From NCBI RefSeq assembly GCF_014652815.1, contig NZ_BMZN01000003.1, forward strand, positions 699,429-763,428: DNA of 64,000 nucleotides, given 5' to 3'. Position numbers and translations under genes: made by a program. The notes under the pieces were generated by a model. The model was not told the DNA's origin. It saw nothing but the letters and a program-made list of their open reading frames with translations, and did no database searches. This stretch comes from Alcaligenes pakistanensis (GTDB taxonomy: Bacteria > Pseudomonadota > Gammaproteobacteria > Burkholderiales > Burkholderiaceae_B). Positions 50,771 through 62,235 of the stretch are shown here, piece by piece. Numbering within the stretch: the stretch's first letter is position 1; each line of letters starts with the position of its first letter.

Positions 50771-53683
50771 ATGACCACCCCAGGGATACCGACACACGGC
50801 TTTGAGCCTGTTACCTCGGCCAGCGAACGCTTGATTCGCGGCTTAAGTCTTTACGTCATCCCTTTGTTTCTGATCGTGCTCACCTTATGGGCACTGCTGT
50901 TCCTGCCCAATCGCTACCCCACCGCCCCTGGCCAGAGTTTGAGCATTCAGGCATTGGCCAGCCAGCAAGAGCATGCAGATCCAGAGTTACTGACACAGTT
51001 AGAAAGCGCCCCGGCCGGACCTCGGCTGCACCTGAGCGAACCTCACTGGTTGCTGCTCAAACTGCCCGAACCCCATACTCAACTAGAAGAAGTCCTGCAC
51101 TTTCCTGCCTCGCCGGTATCCTCGCTGCACTGTGAGAATGCTTACACGGGCGAAACCCTGCGCAACAGCGAGCTGGCCCCTCCTGCCCCTCTATCGCCTG
51201 CCCCTGTCAAAAGCTTCACCCTGGAGCTGGGCTCCGCTAATAACCCCACTGCGGTTTTGTGCCGAGTTGAAACCTCGCGCCCCACGCTGCTGCAAGCCCA
51301 ACTGTGGGCCAGTGCCGACATTACAAACTCCTCGATTCGTCTTAGCCGTGGCATAGGACTGCTGGAAGGCGGCTTGCTGACCATGGCTATGTTCATGCTG
51401 GTTCTGGCGGCCACCAACCGCGCCTGGATCTATCTGCTGCTGTCAGTCTGGCTGATTGGCAATCTGCGCCTGGGTTCCATGGCCATGGGCTGGGACACCC
51501 AGTGGCTAGGCCAAATACTGCCCTCGCAATACATGCCGGTGCTGCGCCAGGTGACCATCGCCTGCTACTTCATTCTGAGCTACTCCCTGTTCACCGTTTT
51601 GCTGGGCAACTCCATCACCACCGGTCGCCTGCAACGCCTGCTACCTACAGTGGGCATATTAGGTTTGATCCTGTTGCCCGTGGCCTTGCTGGCCCCGGCC
51701 TACATCTTCCAGCCCATCATGTGGCTTAGCACCATCTACGCCCTGTGCTTCGTCTCTGCCGTCTTGCTGTCCATCCTGCTGCATACCCGCTCGCGCATCC
51801 TGCTATGGCAACTGGTGCTGCTCAGCATGGCGCTATGTATGCTGATCTCGGCCATCTTCCTGGTGGCCTTTGGCCGTTCCAGCTTTGTAGAGAACTTCAA
51901 CGGCGTCATCGCCTTCTTGTTGTCTAACCTGATGGTGGCCCTGGCCGTAGGCGAGCGCCTGCGTGAAGACCGTAGCGAATCCCTGCGCGCCCGTAACGAG
52001 CTGATGGCGCATTACCTGCTGACTCCCGTTGGCATGTTTACCCTAAACGAAGCCGACGTTTTTGTACGCATCAGCCCCATGCTGGCCCGTATGCTCAACA
52101 TCGAAGACGACCCAAACGAAAGCACCATTTACTGGACAGATTTCTTCCCGGAACAAGACTGGAAAGCCGTCGCACAAAGCACTCAGAATGGTCAGGACGT
52201 CACCATTACCCACTACGACACAAACGCCCAGCCTTGCCAGTTCGCCTTGCGCGTTGCCATCGTCAACCAGAGTATTGAAGGCTCCTTGCAAGACATCACG
52301 GCCCGCGCCGAGACCTACCGCCAACTACGTCTGATGGCCGACAACGACCCGGTCACCAACGTCCTGAACCAACGCGGCATCGAAAAAGTCCTGGATGGCC
52401 TCCTGAATCGCGGCCAGGACGACAAGCCCTGCCTGCTGGCCTACCTGGATCTGAACCACATCAAATACGTCAACGGCACCTTCGGCCACTCCTCTGGGGA
52501 TGCTCTGCTCCTGAAAGTCTGCGAACAACTGGAATCCGTCCTGCGCAGCAAAGATAAAATCGGCCGTATCGGCAGCGACGAATTCGTCATTGTTTTTGAA
52601 GATTGCGAACCCGAACAAGCCCGCGTGCTGGCCAATAGCGTGCTGGAATCGCTGAACAAAAGCCCCTTGATCGCAGGCAACCGCAGCTTTAATCTGCGCA
52701 GCACACTGGGTCTGGTCGAAGTTGCACCAGGAATGGCGCCCCAAGAAGCCATTTCTGCGGCCAGCCGAGCCGCCCGCGATGCTCGCCGCCTGCATCAAGA
52801 CATGATCATCTACGAGCAGGACTCCAATGCCCTGCAAGAACACGCCGAAGAACTGCGCCTGTTCGAAGAACTAGAAGGTGGCTCGTCCCGGGCACTGTAT
52901 CTGGAGATGCAACCCATCGCCGCCCTTCGCCGCCCCATGGACAGCCTGAACTTCGAGGCCCTACTGCGCGTGCGGGACTCCTCCGGCCAACTCATCCCCA
53001 CAGGCCGCATCATTGCCGCCGCCGAAGAAAGCGGCACCATCACCATCATCGACAAATGGGTGTTCTCCGCGACCCTGGAGTGGATGTCCAAACACGAATC
53101 CCAACTAACCAAAACCCAATGGGTCACCATTAACCTGAGCGGCGTGTCCCTGAACGACGACACCTTCATCCAATGGTTCTTCGACATCCTGACTCGCTTT
53201 GAGCACCTGGCCCGCCGCCTGTGCGTAGAGATCACCGAAGGCGTCGCGCTGGACGACCTGGAGCACACCCGCAACTTCATGCGCCGACTCCAGCAAATGG
53301 GCGTACGCATCGCCCTGGACGACTTTGGTGCAGGCTATACCTCCTTCTCCTACCTGCGCGAACTGCCTGCCGACGCCATCAAAATCGACGGCGCACTGAT
53401 CTGCGACATGCTCAAGAAAGAAACCAACGTCGCGATTGTGCGTACCATCGTTGAACTGGCCAACAACCTGGGCATGATCAGCATCGCAGAATGGGTAGAA
53501 GACGTCCCCACCCTGAAAGCCCTGCAAGAACTAGGCGTGGACTACGTACAAGGCTTCATCATCTCCAAAGCCTGCACCCCGGCCGACCTGCTCAAGGCAG
53601 GCTACATAACCGACCTGGTCCACGACGAAGCCGCCCGCCAGTTCCTGATCGAATCCCAAGCCAAATTCCCACCCTCCATGTAA
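50771..53683 (+). CDS. Membrane-anchored GGDEF-EAL cyclic-di-GMP signalling protein
   Basis: A 970-residue protein. After one N-terminal helix (residues about 25-45) comes a periplasmic region, then seven or so helices (about 215-415) like 7TMR-DISM receptors, a PAS-like segment and the GGDEF domain with 'GRIGSDEFVIVFED', where the second glycine is Ser. The EAL domain keeps 'FEALLRVRD', 'VTINLSG', 'EITEG', 'LDDFGAGYTSFSYL', 'IKIDGALI' and 'VQGFIISK', so phosphodiesterase activity is plausible while cyclase activity is doubtful. ATG at 50771 is preferred, though GGAGG is 13 bases away; ATG at 50741 is an alternative. Confidence 0.87.
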   Translation: MTTPGIPTHGFEPVTSASERLIRGLSLYVIPLFLIVLTLWALLFLPNRYPTAPGQSLSIQALASQQEHADPELLTQLESAPAGPRLHLSEPHWLLLKLPEPHTQLEEVLHFPASPVSSLHCENAYTGETLRNSELAPPAPLSPAPVKSFTLELGSANNPTAVLCRVETSRPTLLQAQLWASADITNSSIRLSRGIGLLEGGLLTMAMFMLVLAATNRAWIYLLLSVWLIGNLRLGSMAMGWDTQWLGQILPSQYMPVLRQVTIACYFILSYSLFTVLLGNSITTGRLQRLLPTVGILGLILLPVALLAPAYIFQPIMWLSTIYALCFVSAVLLSILLHTRSRILLWQLVLLSMALCMLISAIFLVAFGRSSFVENFNGVIAFLLSNLMVALAVGERLREDRSESLRARNELMAHYLLTPVGMFTLNEADVFVRISPMLARMLNIEDDPNESTIYWTDFFPEQDWKAVAQSTQNGQDVTITHYDTNAQPCQFALRVAIVNQSIEGSLQDITARAETYRQLRLMADNDPVTNVLNQRGIEKVLDGLLNRGQDDKPCLLAYLDLNHIKYVNGTFGHSSGDALLLKVCEQLESVLRSKDKIGRIGSDEFVIVFEDCEPEQARVLANSVLESLNKSPLIAGNRSFNLRSTLGLVEVAPGMAPQEAISAASRAARDARRLHQDMIIYEQDSNALQEHAEELRLFEELEGGSSRALYLEMQPIAALRRPMDSLNFEALLRVRDSSGQLIPTGRIIAAAEESGTITIIDKWVFSATLEWMSKHESQLTKTQWVTINLSGVSLNDDTFIQWFFDILTRFEHLARRLCVEITEGVALDDLEHTRNFMRRLQQMGVRIALDDFGAGYTSFSYLRELPADAIKIDGALICDMLKKETNVAIVRTIVELANNLGMISIAEWVEDVPTLKALQELGVDYVQGFIISKACTPADLLKAGYITDLVHDEAARQFLIESQAKFPPSM

Positions 53684-53921
53684 AGCAGACAAGCCCCCCA
53701 AGGCCACCAAAAGGCCTTGGGCGCAAACAACAGACCGCACCCCACTCCCGGGACGGAGCACACCCCAGACGCCATAGACAGGCTCTAGAAGCCCTCGCAA
53801 CGCCATTGCTCAAGCAATGGGCAAGCTCCTCCTCTTCGCCCAGTACTCCAGCGCTGTCTCCGAGCGCTTAAGTCCCCTACAAAGCCCCCAGCCCAACATC
53901 AGCCCCAAACGAATCGGCCAC
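53684..53921. other. Intergenic region with two hairpins, no gene
   Basis: Between the GGDEF-EAL and ccsB genes lie 334 bases. CCCAAGGCC/GGCCTTGGG (53697-53721) is a hairpin that probably ends the upstream gene, and CCATTGCT-CA-AGCAATGG (53803-53820) is a perfect palindrome of unknown use. No coding region is supported. Confidence 0.5.
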
Positions 53922-53961
53922 AAAAAAACCCGAGTCCGGCATGCAGCCAAACTCGGGTTTT
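53922..53961 (-). terminator. Bidirectional terminator between GGDEF-EAL and ccsB genes
   Basis: AAACCCGAGT (53926-53935) pairs with ACTCGGGTTT (53951-53960). Seven A before and four T after allow use on both strands, best on the minus strand, for the cytochrome c biogenesis operon. Confidence 0.88.
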
Positions 53962-54017
53962 CCATTCTCAAACAAATATTCTGAAACCAAGTTACCAGCC
54001 TCAGAACAACAAAAAAC

Positions 54018-55376
54018 TTACAGCTCCCCGTAGGAATGCAGCCCTGACAAGAACATATTCACGCCCAGGAACGCAAAGCTAGTAATCAGCAAGCCACCCA
54101 AAGCCCAATAAGCCGCCATCGTGCCACGCAAGCCTTTCAGCAACCGCAAGTGCAACCAAGCCGCATAATTCAGCCAGACAATCAAAGCCCAAGTCTCTTT
54201 AGGGTCCCACTGCCAATACGTACCCCAGGCATCAGCGGCCCACAAAGCCCCGAGCACCGTTGCCACCGTAAAGAACGCAAAGCCCACCGCAATGGCGCGG
54301 TACATAATATCGTCCAGCACCTCCAGCGAAGGCAGCTTGCGCGAAATCGGGCCACGGAAGTACAGAATCGTCCCCACCATCACACTACCGATACCGAAAT
54401 ACAGCATCCAGGTAGGCGACAACTCCCGCGAGCCAAAAATCATAGGCTCAGCGCACAAAATCGCACCCAACAAGAACACCGGAATCAGCTTGGCACGCGA
54501 ACGCGTTTCGCCATTTTCCTTAACCAAATACGCAAAGCCCACCATAGCGGCCAAAGAGAACGTACCGTAACCAATAAAATTGGCCGGCACATGCAGCTTC
54601 ATCCACCAGCTTTTCAGTGCAGGCACCAAAGGCTGAATCTGATGCGCATCACGCGTGAAGGAATACCACAGCAAGAAAACAACCAGCGAACTGATCGCCA
54701 ACAATACAAAGCCACCCAAGGCACGCGTGCTGTAACGACGCTCGTAATACAAATAGAACAAAGCCGTAATCAGGGCCAGCAACACAAACACTTCATACAG
54801 ATTGCTGACAGGGATATGACCAATATCCGGGCCCAATAAATGGCCTTCGCGCCAGCGCACCAGCAAACCCGTGGTACCGGCATACACAGCCGCCCAGGTC
54901 AGCCCCGAGCCCATCCAGGCAGCGGTATCGCTGAAAAATCCGGCCCAATACATCACCGTGGCCAGAATAAACAGCGCACACATCCACAAAATAGCGGACT
55001 GGGATGAGAACAAATACTTGAGCAGAAAAACCGAATCGGCCTTTTCAATATCACCGGTGCTCAGACCATCGCCCGTGCTATACAGCCAGATTGCCAACAG
55101 CGCCGTCAAACCAGCCGCCACCAACAAGGTACGTAGCGGCCGCCACAGCCAACCTAGCCAGGCAATAAACGGCACAAAAGCCACCAGAATGATCTTCTCG
55201 TAGTAATCCATGCTGGTGCTGTAGGCATTTAGTGCATACGCCGCACCCAAAGCCAGCACGACCAGATACAGCACATCCGTCCAGTCAGGACGGCCACGGA
55301 TACCGCGCCGGTCACCACTGGAAGCGATATTGTCTTGCCACATAGTGGGAGTGGCCGAAGAAAGGGTCTGCGCCAT
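54018..55376 (-). CDS. ccsB: Cytochrome c biogenesis protein CcsB (ResC/CcsA type)
   Basis: A 452-residue inner-membrane protein with about ten helices. The heme-handling tryptophan-rich WWD segment is 'WGTYWQWDPKETWAL', and conserved histidines lie in 'WMKLHVPANFIGYGTF' and 'LNYAAWLHLRLL'. With ResB it forms the System II complex that exports heme and attaches it to apocytochromes in the periplasm. ATG at 55376 has AAGGTG upstream, 12 bases after resB. The name CcsA is used for the same protein in other groups. Confidence 0.94.
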   Translation of the reverse strand: MAQTLSSATPTMWQDNIASSGDRRGIRGRPDWTDVLYLVVLALGAAYALNAYSTSMDYYEKIILVAFVPFIAWLGWLWRPLRTLLVAAGLTALLAIWLYSTGDGLSTGDIEKADSVFLLKYLFSSQSAILWMCALFILATVMYWAGFFSDTAAWMGSGLTWAAVYAGTTGLLVRWREGHLLGPDIGHIPVSNLYEVFVLLALITALFYLYYERRYSTRALGGFVLLAISSLVVFLLWYSFTRDAHQIQPLVPALKSWWMKLHVPANFIGYGTFSLAAMVGFAYLVKENGETRSRAKLIPVFLLGAILCAEPMIFGSRELSPTWMLYFGIGSVMVGTILYFRGPISRKLPSLEVLDDIMYRAIAVGFAFFTVATVLGALWAADAWGTYWQWDPKETWALIVWLNYAAWLHLRLLKGLRGTMAAYWALGGLLITSFAFLGVNMFLSGLHSYGEL

Positions 55377-55388
55377 AGTTACACCTTG

Positions 55389-57518
55389 TCAGACAGATAG
55401 CCGGTTGAACGCCGTTTTCAGGCGATCAAACTCGAGGTTAAAGTCCAAGTTGCGACGTTGAGAGGTCATGGCAGCCATCAAACGGCTACCTTGGTTGTGA
55501 GGGCGAATCCAGACCCACACACGGCGATCCCGGATATAAAACATCGAGAACACGCCAATAATCAGAAACAAACAACCCAGATACACAATGTACATGCCTG
55601 GACTGCGCGCCACCTGGAATACGCTGGCCTGAACTTGCTCGAAGCTGCTCAAGGTCAAGATAACGGGAGCGGGATAATCGGGCAGGTTTGCAAAGGCCAA
55701 CACAGCAGACTGAATCCAGCGATTAGCGTCGCTATTTTCCTGGCTGTAATCCAGTTCCGGCAAACCTTGTTGCTGCCTGATCAGATCACGCAATTCAGAT
55801 AGTGTGAACTGAATCATGGGAATTGCAAAACCCAGAATACGTTCGCGTTCGGCCTCAGGCACCCGGCTGATCAAACCATCAAAGCCAGCTCGTACAAACG
55901 TTTGCAAAGCTGTCTTGGACGCCGAAAGCATCAACTCTTTTTGCTCAGGCGAAGACGAATTACGCTCTGCAAAGCGCTCGGCCGCCTGGGTCACCAGCGC
56001 CTCGTTCTGGGTGGCCGCACGCAGATTCATGAATTCTTTCAAAGAACCATTTTCATCAGCGGGAAAGCGGACATAGCGGAATGGCTCAGCGGGAGAGAAC
56101 CGCATCCCGGCCAGAAAAACCAAAGTGCCATCCAGCTCAACGGGCAGCATGTAGTTCACAAACTCACGAGACTGACCTTGATCGTCAATCAGGCGGTAGT
56201 TCACGCTAGGGCCCACGTTCTTCAGATGCTGGTCTTTTTTATTGGCAGCGCTACCGGTTACAGCAGCAACGTGTTCAATCATGGCCTTGGGCTGTGGGTC
56301 CCCTTCAGACAGGTTTTCCACGTTGATGGGCCGCAGCTCCGTCAGCTGGACCGTCAAAGGATGATCGCTGGGGCTTTGCTGGGCAGTGATACCCATGCTC
56401 TCGCCCACTTTGCCGTTCAGTTCAAACGGTTTGGCGCCAGGTCCCACCAAGGGGTAGCCCTGCAGGCTCAGAATACTGCCGCCATCATCAAAACCGGATT
56501 GGTAAACGGTAACGCCCTTGTAGCGCAAAGGCTCATTCACCTCGATCGTGCGCTCGAAAGTATGGCCGGTTACCGGATCGGTAACTTCCACTTCACTCTT
56601 GAAACTACTGGGCATGCCGGTGGAGTAGTACTCCACCAGGAAGCGCTTGAGCTCCAGGGCAAACGGCAAAGGCTGAATCAGCACGCCCTCGCCAGAATTA
56701 ATCACCGCTGTGGCCGTACGGGCACCTTCAGGTACCAGCATATTGGCGCGGAAACTGGGATTACCCAAGCCAAGTCGCCCCGTTTCAGGCACTTGGGAAA
56801 TCAGCATGTTTTCGGTAATGGGCTGTTTACCACCCAACCAAACCTGCAGACGCACCGGCAATTCACTGTCGAGCAGGCCGCCCACACAAATCACCACAAT
56901 CGCCAGGTGAGCAAAAATGTAGCCCAACCGGTTGGCGCTGCCCTTTTTAGCCGCCAGCATCATGCTGCCGTCGTCATCCTGACGCACGCGCACGGCATAG
57001 CCCTGCGACTGCAACCACCCTTGCACCTGTTCACGACTATGTTCCGGGGCACCTGCACTTTCCAGCTCCACCCGATGCGGGAAGGCTTTCAAGCTACCGC
57101 CACGCACGTGCTCTTTGAACGTGCGCATCTCGCGGATCATTTTGGGGGCATTGCGAATGACGCACAGAGTGGTCGAGACCACCAGAAACGTCATGATGAC
57201 CATGAACCAGCCACTGTTGTAGATGGACCAGATCGAGAAATGATCAAAAAACTCGAACCAGTACGGCCCGAATTGATCGATATAAGTATTAGCCGGCTGA
57301 TTTTGCGCCAAAACGGTACCGATCAGGCTAGCTACGCAAATGAACATCAGCAAGCTGATGGCAAAGCGCATCGAACCGAGCAATTCCAGGAAATCGGCCG
57401 CAAAGCGACGTACGGGGGATACTTTTTTCACAAAGGCTAGCTTAGGAGGTGGGGGAGGTTCACCGGAAACATCCCGACTTTGAGTGCGGAACGCGCACAA
57501 AGTTCGATCGCGTAACAA
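55389..57518 (-). CDS. resB: Cytochrome c biogenesis protein ResB
   Basis: A 709-residue protein with four helices: three near the N-terminus ('LLGSMRFAISLLMFICVASL', 'GWFMVIMTFLVVSTTLCVIR', 'LGYIFAHLAIVVICVGGLLD') and one near the C-terminus ('GMYIVYLGCLFLIIGVFSMF'), around a large periplasmic domain. It is the partner of CcsB in System II. The start is uncertain: TTG at 57518 is the upstream limit and GTG near 57434 is an alternative; neither has a clear SD. The cytochrome c4-type gene lies upstream on the same strand. Confidence 0.93.
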   Translation of the reverse strand: MLRDRTLCAFRTQSRDVSGEPPPPPKLAFVKKVSPVRRFAADFLELLGSMRFAISLLMFICVASLIGTVLAQNQPANTYIDQFGPYWFEFFDHFSIWSIYNSGWFMVIMTFLVVSTTLCVIRNAPKMIREMRTFKEHVRGGSLKAFPHRVELESAGAPEHSREQVQGWLQSQGYAVRVRQDDDGSMMLAAKKGSANRLGYIFAHLAIVVICVGGLLDSELPVRLQVWLGGKQPITENMLISQVPETGRLGLGNPSFRANMLVPEGARTATAVINSGEGVLIQPLPFALELKRFLVEYYSTGMPSSFKSEVEVTDPVTGHTFERTIEVNEPLRYKGVTVYQSGFDDGGSILSLQGYPLVGPGAKPFELNGKVGESMGITAQQSPSDHPLTVQLTELRPINVENLSEGDPQPKAMIEHVAAVTGSAANKKDQHLKNVGPSVNYRLIDDQGQSREFVNYMLPVELDGTLVFLAGMRFSPAEPFRYVRFPADENGSLKEFMNLRAATQNEALVTQAAERFAERNSSSPEQKELMLSASKTALQTFVRAGFDGLISRVPEAERERILGFAIPMIQFTLSELRDLIRQQQGLPELDYSQENSDANRWIQSAVLAFANLPDYPAPVILTLSSFEQVQASVFQVARSPGMYIVYLGCLFLIIGVFSMFYIRDRRVWVWIRPHNQGSRLMAAMTSQRRNLDFNLEFDRLKTAFNRLSV

Positions 57519-57624
57519 GACACCAGCAAGAAAACCGGCCTAAATCGGCACGGCTCCTTGTTAAGGCACCCAAACCGCCACGACCTTCAGGAAGCTGGGG
57601 CCAAAGCGAATGTCAGGCTTTAGA

Positions 57625-57655
57625 CAGTCAGGGGGCCAATGGCCCCCTTAGACTG
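57625..57655 (-). terminator. Strong hairpin after the cytochrome c4-type gene
   Basis: GGGGGCC/GGCCCCC around ATT (57631-57647) is extended by CAGTC/GACTG arms (57625-57629 and 57651-57655). No T-run follows on either strand, so it may be a Rho-independent pause or stabiliser rather than a classical terminator. Confidence 0.5.
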
Positions 57656-57656
57656 A

Positions 57657-58361
57657 TTAACGCAGGCCGGCTGCGAAATCTGACACAGCCGCAATGTCGG
57701 AGTCCGACATACGATCTGCAATGTCATGCATCATCGGGCCATTGGCACGATCACCACTGCGGAACAGTTTGAGCTGTTCGGCAATATAAGACGGATGCTG
57801 GCCAGCCAGACGAGGGAACTGACCAGGCATACCTGCGCCATCAGGCGAGTGGCAAGCAGCACAGGCAGCAACACCGCGCTCGGGCAAACCGCCGCGCCAG
57901 ATCTTTTGGCCGCGTTCCATGGTGTCTTCTTTGCTAGCGTTAGCTGCCTGTTCCCAGTCCACGGACTGTTGGGACAGATACAGCGACACGTTTTTCATGT
58001 CTTCTTCAGTCAGGCCAGCCGCGATGGCAGTCATCAGGCTGTTGGCGCCTTCTGGGCCACGACGCGAGGGCAAGGACTTCTCGTCCTTGGCACGGAAGTC
58101 GTGCAGCTGCTTGACCAGGTACTCGTACGGCTGGTGAGCCAGCGACGGGTTCACTGGAATAATGCTGTTGCCGCCATCCCCGTGACAGGTCACACAGGCC
58201 AGCACGCCACGCGACATCTCACCTTGCAGGTAGAGCTGCTCGCCTTTGGCGGCATCGGGCTTGGGCAGACCAGCTGCATTGGCCACGTTAGCGGTAAAAA
58301 CCGCAGAGCAAGCCATCGTCAGGCTGCTTGCGATAACGACTCGGGAAAGCGCACGCTTCAT
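57657..58361 (-). CDS. Diheme cytochrome c4-type protein
   Basis: A 234-residue periplasmic protein. The signal peptide is the first 29 residues, ending 'ANVANA'. Two heme c sites, 'CVTCH' and 'CAACH', lie in two similar halves, with axial methionines likely in 'NSLMTAIAAGL' and 'NGPMMHDIAD'. It would carry electrons between the bc1 complex and terminal oxidases. ATG at 58361 has GAGG upstream. The System II maturation genes follow on the same strand, and engB is divergent. Confidence 0.93.
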   Translation of the reverse strand: MKRALSRVVIASSLTMACSAVFTANVANAAGLPKPDAAKGEQLYLQGEMSRGVLACVTCHGDGGNSIIPVNPSLAHQPYEYLVKQLHDFRAKDEKSLPSRRGPEGANSLMTAIAAGLTEEDMKNVSLYLSQQSVDWEQAANASKEDTMERGQKIWRGGLPERGVAACAACHSPDGAGMPGQFPRLAGQHPSYIAEQLKLFRSGDRANGPMMHDIADRMSDSDIAAVSDFAAGLR

Positions 58362-58518
58362 TTGGACCTCGATAATCGCGAATCAATCGGGGTGCCGCAT
58401 GCGCCCCGCAAAAGCCACCGTAAGCCGCTGATCAGTACCCAACGGAATACGACATTACTGTTTCAAATCGAGAGATTATACAATAGGCGCTGAACCAATA
58501 TGGAATTACGCTGCAACC

Positions 58519-60158
<1,640 letters not shown>

Positions 60159-60177
60159 TTCACATCAATCAGAATGC

Positions 60178-60207
60178 AAAAAACGCAGCCTGTGAGCTGC
60201 GTTTTTT
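60178..60207 (+). terminator. Intrinsic terminator of engB-hemB
   Basis: CGCAGC (60184-60189) pairs with GCTGCG (60196-60201) around CTGTGA, flanked by six A and six T, so it can work on both strands. The convergent dsbD gene ends at 60277. Confidence 0.92.
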
Positions 60208-60276
60208 GTTGCTTGTACGCGACGGTCTATCGCCTGTTAGACCCAAATAGAGATCATTTCGATCCTATCAAGGGGT

Positions 60277-62199
60277 TTAGGCACCCGCCAGCACCTCATC
60301 AAGCACTTTGGAAAAGCGGGCTGCGTCCTGAAAACCGATAACGCGCAGTTGTTCCAACTGCTTTCCCTTGGAATCAAAAAACATGATGCCGGGAGGGCCA
60401 AACAGACGGAAGTGCTTCAGCAGTTCCCGATCCTCGGGGGTATTGGCCGTCACATCGACCTGCAGCAGTTCGAACTGCGCCATACGCTGCGCCACGGCAG
60501 GATCACTAAAGGTGAAGTTCTCCATCTCGATGCAGGACACGCACCAGTCCGCGTAGAAATCCAGCATCACAGGGCGCGTTGCCTTGGCCAGCCGCTCGTC
60601 CAGCTCTTGCAGGGTCAGCACGCGCTGGAACTCGACCTTGCTGTGAGCCGCTGCCACTGTGCCCGTAGATTTCAAACCTTCCAAAGGACGAATCACACTA
60701 GGGCGCGCCAAAGCGATACTAATCAACATCATGATGGCCCAGACGGCCAACAAGACACCTACACCTTGCCGCAATCCCGACCACGGGGTGCGGGGTGCTG
60801 TGCCTCGTCCAAAAGCCCCCAGCAAAGCCGCAGCCCACAAAGCCAGCACCACCCACCCAAAGACAGCGATAGTGCCGGACATCAAGGGTGAGACCATCCA
60901 CCAAGCCGTCGCCAGAAGCAAAACACCAAAAGCAGTTTTGACACTTTCCATCCAGGCACCAGCCTTGGGCAGCAAGCTTCCAGAGCCTGCCCCGACAACC
61001 AGCAGCAGCACGCCCGAACCCCAGGCCAAAGCAAACAGCGCCGAACCACCCAGAACTACATCACCCGTCTGCGAGATAAACAACAGCACACCCGCCAAGG
61101 GAGCGGCCACGCAAGGACCAACAATCAAGGCAGACAACATGCCCATCAGGAACACGCCACCCAGTTGACCACCGGGTAAACGATTCATTCTCTCGTTCAG
61201 GCGCGTCTGCAAACCGGCTGGAGCCTGCAAGGTAAAGACATCCAGCATGGACAGAGCCAGAGCCACCAGAATCAGTGCAAACAAGCCCAAAACCCAAGGA
61301 TTTTGCAGCCAGCTTGCCAAACCTGCGCCCAACAAACCGGCGGCAACACCCAGCAAGGTATAAACCAGTGACAGGCCAAGCACAAAGACGAAAGCCATTT
61401 TCAGGCCATGCCAACGCGATGGTGCCGGCTGGTTACGGCCCGCGATGATAGACAGCAAAATCGGTACCATCGGCAGCACGCAAGGCGTAAAGGACAGCAG
61501 CAAGCCGAATACAAAGCTCAGCAGCACAATCTGCCCCCAGCCCGCCTGCTTCAGATAATCAGCCAGGCCCACATCGCTCAGGCTCAACGCCGATGCCATA
61601 CCCCCTGCATTCGGGTTGACGCTTGCCGTCTTAGCAACGCCCGTCTGCTGTGCCGAACCTTCACCGGGAGCCGGTACAGAAACAACACCAAACTGCCCAG
61701 CCACCTCCCAACCTTGTCCGGTCGGGATCAGGGTCAAGGTTTGAGTAGAGGGGGAATAACACAGGCCCGCATCCGCGCAGCCTTGGCTGACCACATCAAT
61801 TTTCAGATCCTGGCCGATGGAGCTATCTACCAACACCGGAACTCGCAGTGTCACTGAGCTCCGATAAACCTCCATGACCTCGTCAAAGGTGGGGTCGTAG
61901 ACTTTTTCGCCATCTGGAAACTGGGGCGTCCCCAAGTGCTCTGCTTTCTCGGTCGAGAACTCAAAGCGCTTGCGGTACATATAGTATTCAGGCGCGATCT
62001 GGAAATGGATATCCAGTTGATCTGGCTGGCTCATGGCCGCGGTCAGGACAAAAGCCTGCTCCGGGTCCAAAAACTCTTCTTCTGCCTGGGCCGTTAAAGG
62101 GGCCGCTGCCAACCAGGCCAGCATCAAGACAAAGAAAACAGCAAACCAGGCGCCAAGACGCTGGGGGGAAAACAGGGAACGCTTCAAAGACAAGGACAC
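60277..62199 (-). CDS. dsbD: Thiol:disulfide interchange protein DsbD
   Basis: A 640-residue inner-membrane electron carrier. After a signal-like helix (about 17-37) come the periplasmic alpha domain with Cys pair in 'CADAGLCYSP', eight membrane helices with 'FTPCVLPMVPILLSI' and 'VGPCVAAPLAGVLL', and the C-terminal thioredoxin-like gamma domain with 'DWCVSCIEMENF'. It passes reducing power from cytoplasmic thioredoxin to periplasmic partners, including the cytochrome c maturation apparatus. The start is GTG at 62199. It follows cutA by 36 bases, the usual cutA-dsbD operon. Confidence 0.95.
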   Translation of the reverse strand: MSLSLKRSLFSPQRLGAWFAVFFVLMLAWLAAAPLTAQAEEEFLDPEQAFVLTAAMSQPDQLDIHFQIAPEYYMYRKRFEFSTEKAEHLGTPQFPDGEKVYDPTFDEVMEVYRSSVTLRVPVLVDSSIGQDLKIDVVSQGCADAGLCYSPSTQTLTLIPTGQGWEVAGQFGVVSVPAPGEGSAQQTGVAKTASVNPNAGGMASALSLSDVGLADYLKQAGWGQIVLLSFVFGLLLSFTPCVLPMVPILLSIIAGRNQPAPSRWHGLKMAFVFVLGLSLVYTLLGVAAGLLGAGLASWLQNPWVLGLFALILVALALSMLDVFTLQAPAGLQTRLNERMNRLPGGQLGGVFLMGMLSALIVGPCVAAPLAGVLLFISQTGDVVLGGSALFALAWGSGVLLLVVGAGSGSLLPKAGAWMESVKTAFGVLLLATAWWMVSPLMSGTIAVFGWVVLALWAAALLGAFGRGTAPRTPWSGLRQGVGVLLAVWAIMMLISIALARPSVIRPLEGLKSTGTVAAAHSKVEFQRVLTLQELDERLAKATRPVMLDFYADWCVSCIEMENFTFSDPAVAQRMAQFELLQVDVTANTPEDRELLKHFRLFGPPGIMFFDSKGKQLEQLRVIGFQDAARFSKVLDEVLAGA

Positions 62200-62235
62200 A
62201 AATCTATTCCGGTTTTTTAGGCTGAGTCATCTGGA

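Noticed and set aside
55902-57440. 512-codon plus-strand frame opposite resB
   Set aside because: It is the reverse-strand shadow of resB; the amino acid composition is rich in His, Gln and Arg and has no recognisable domain.
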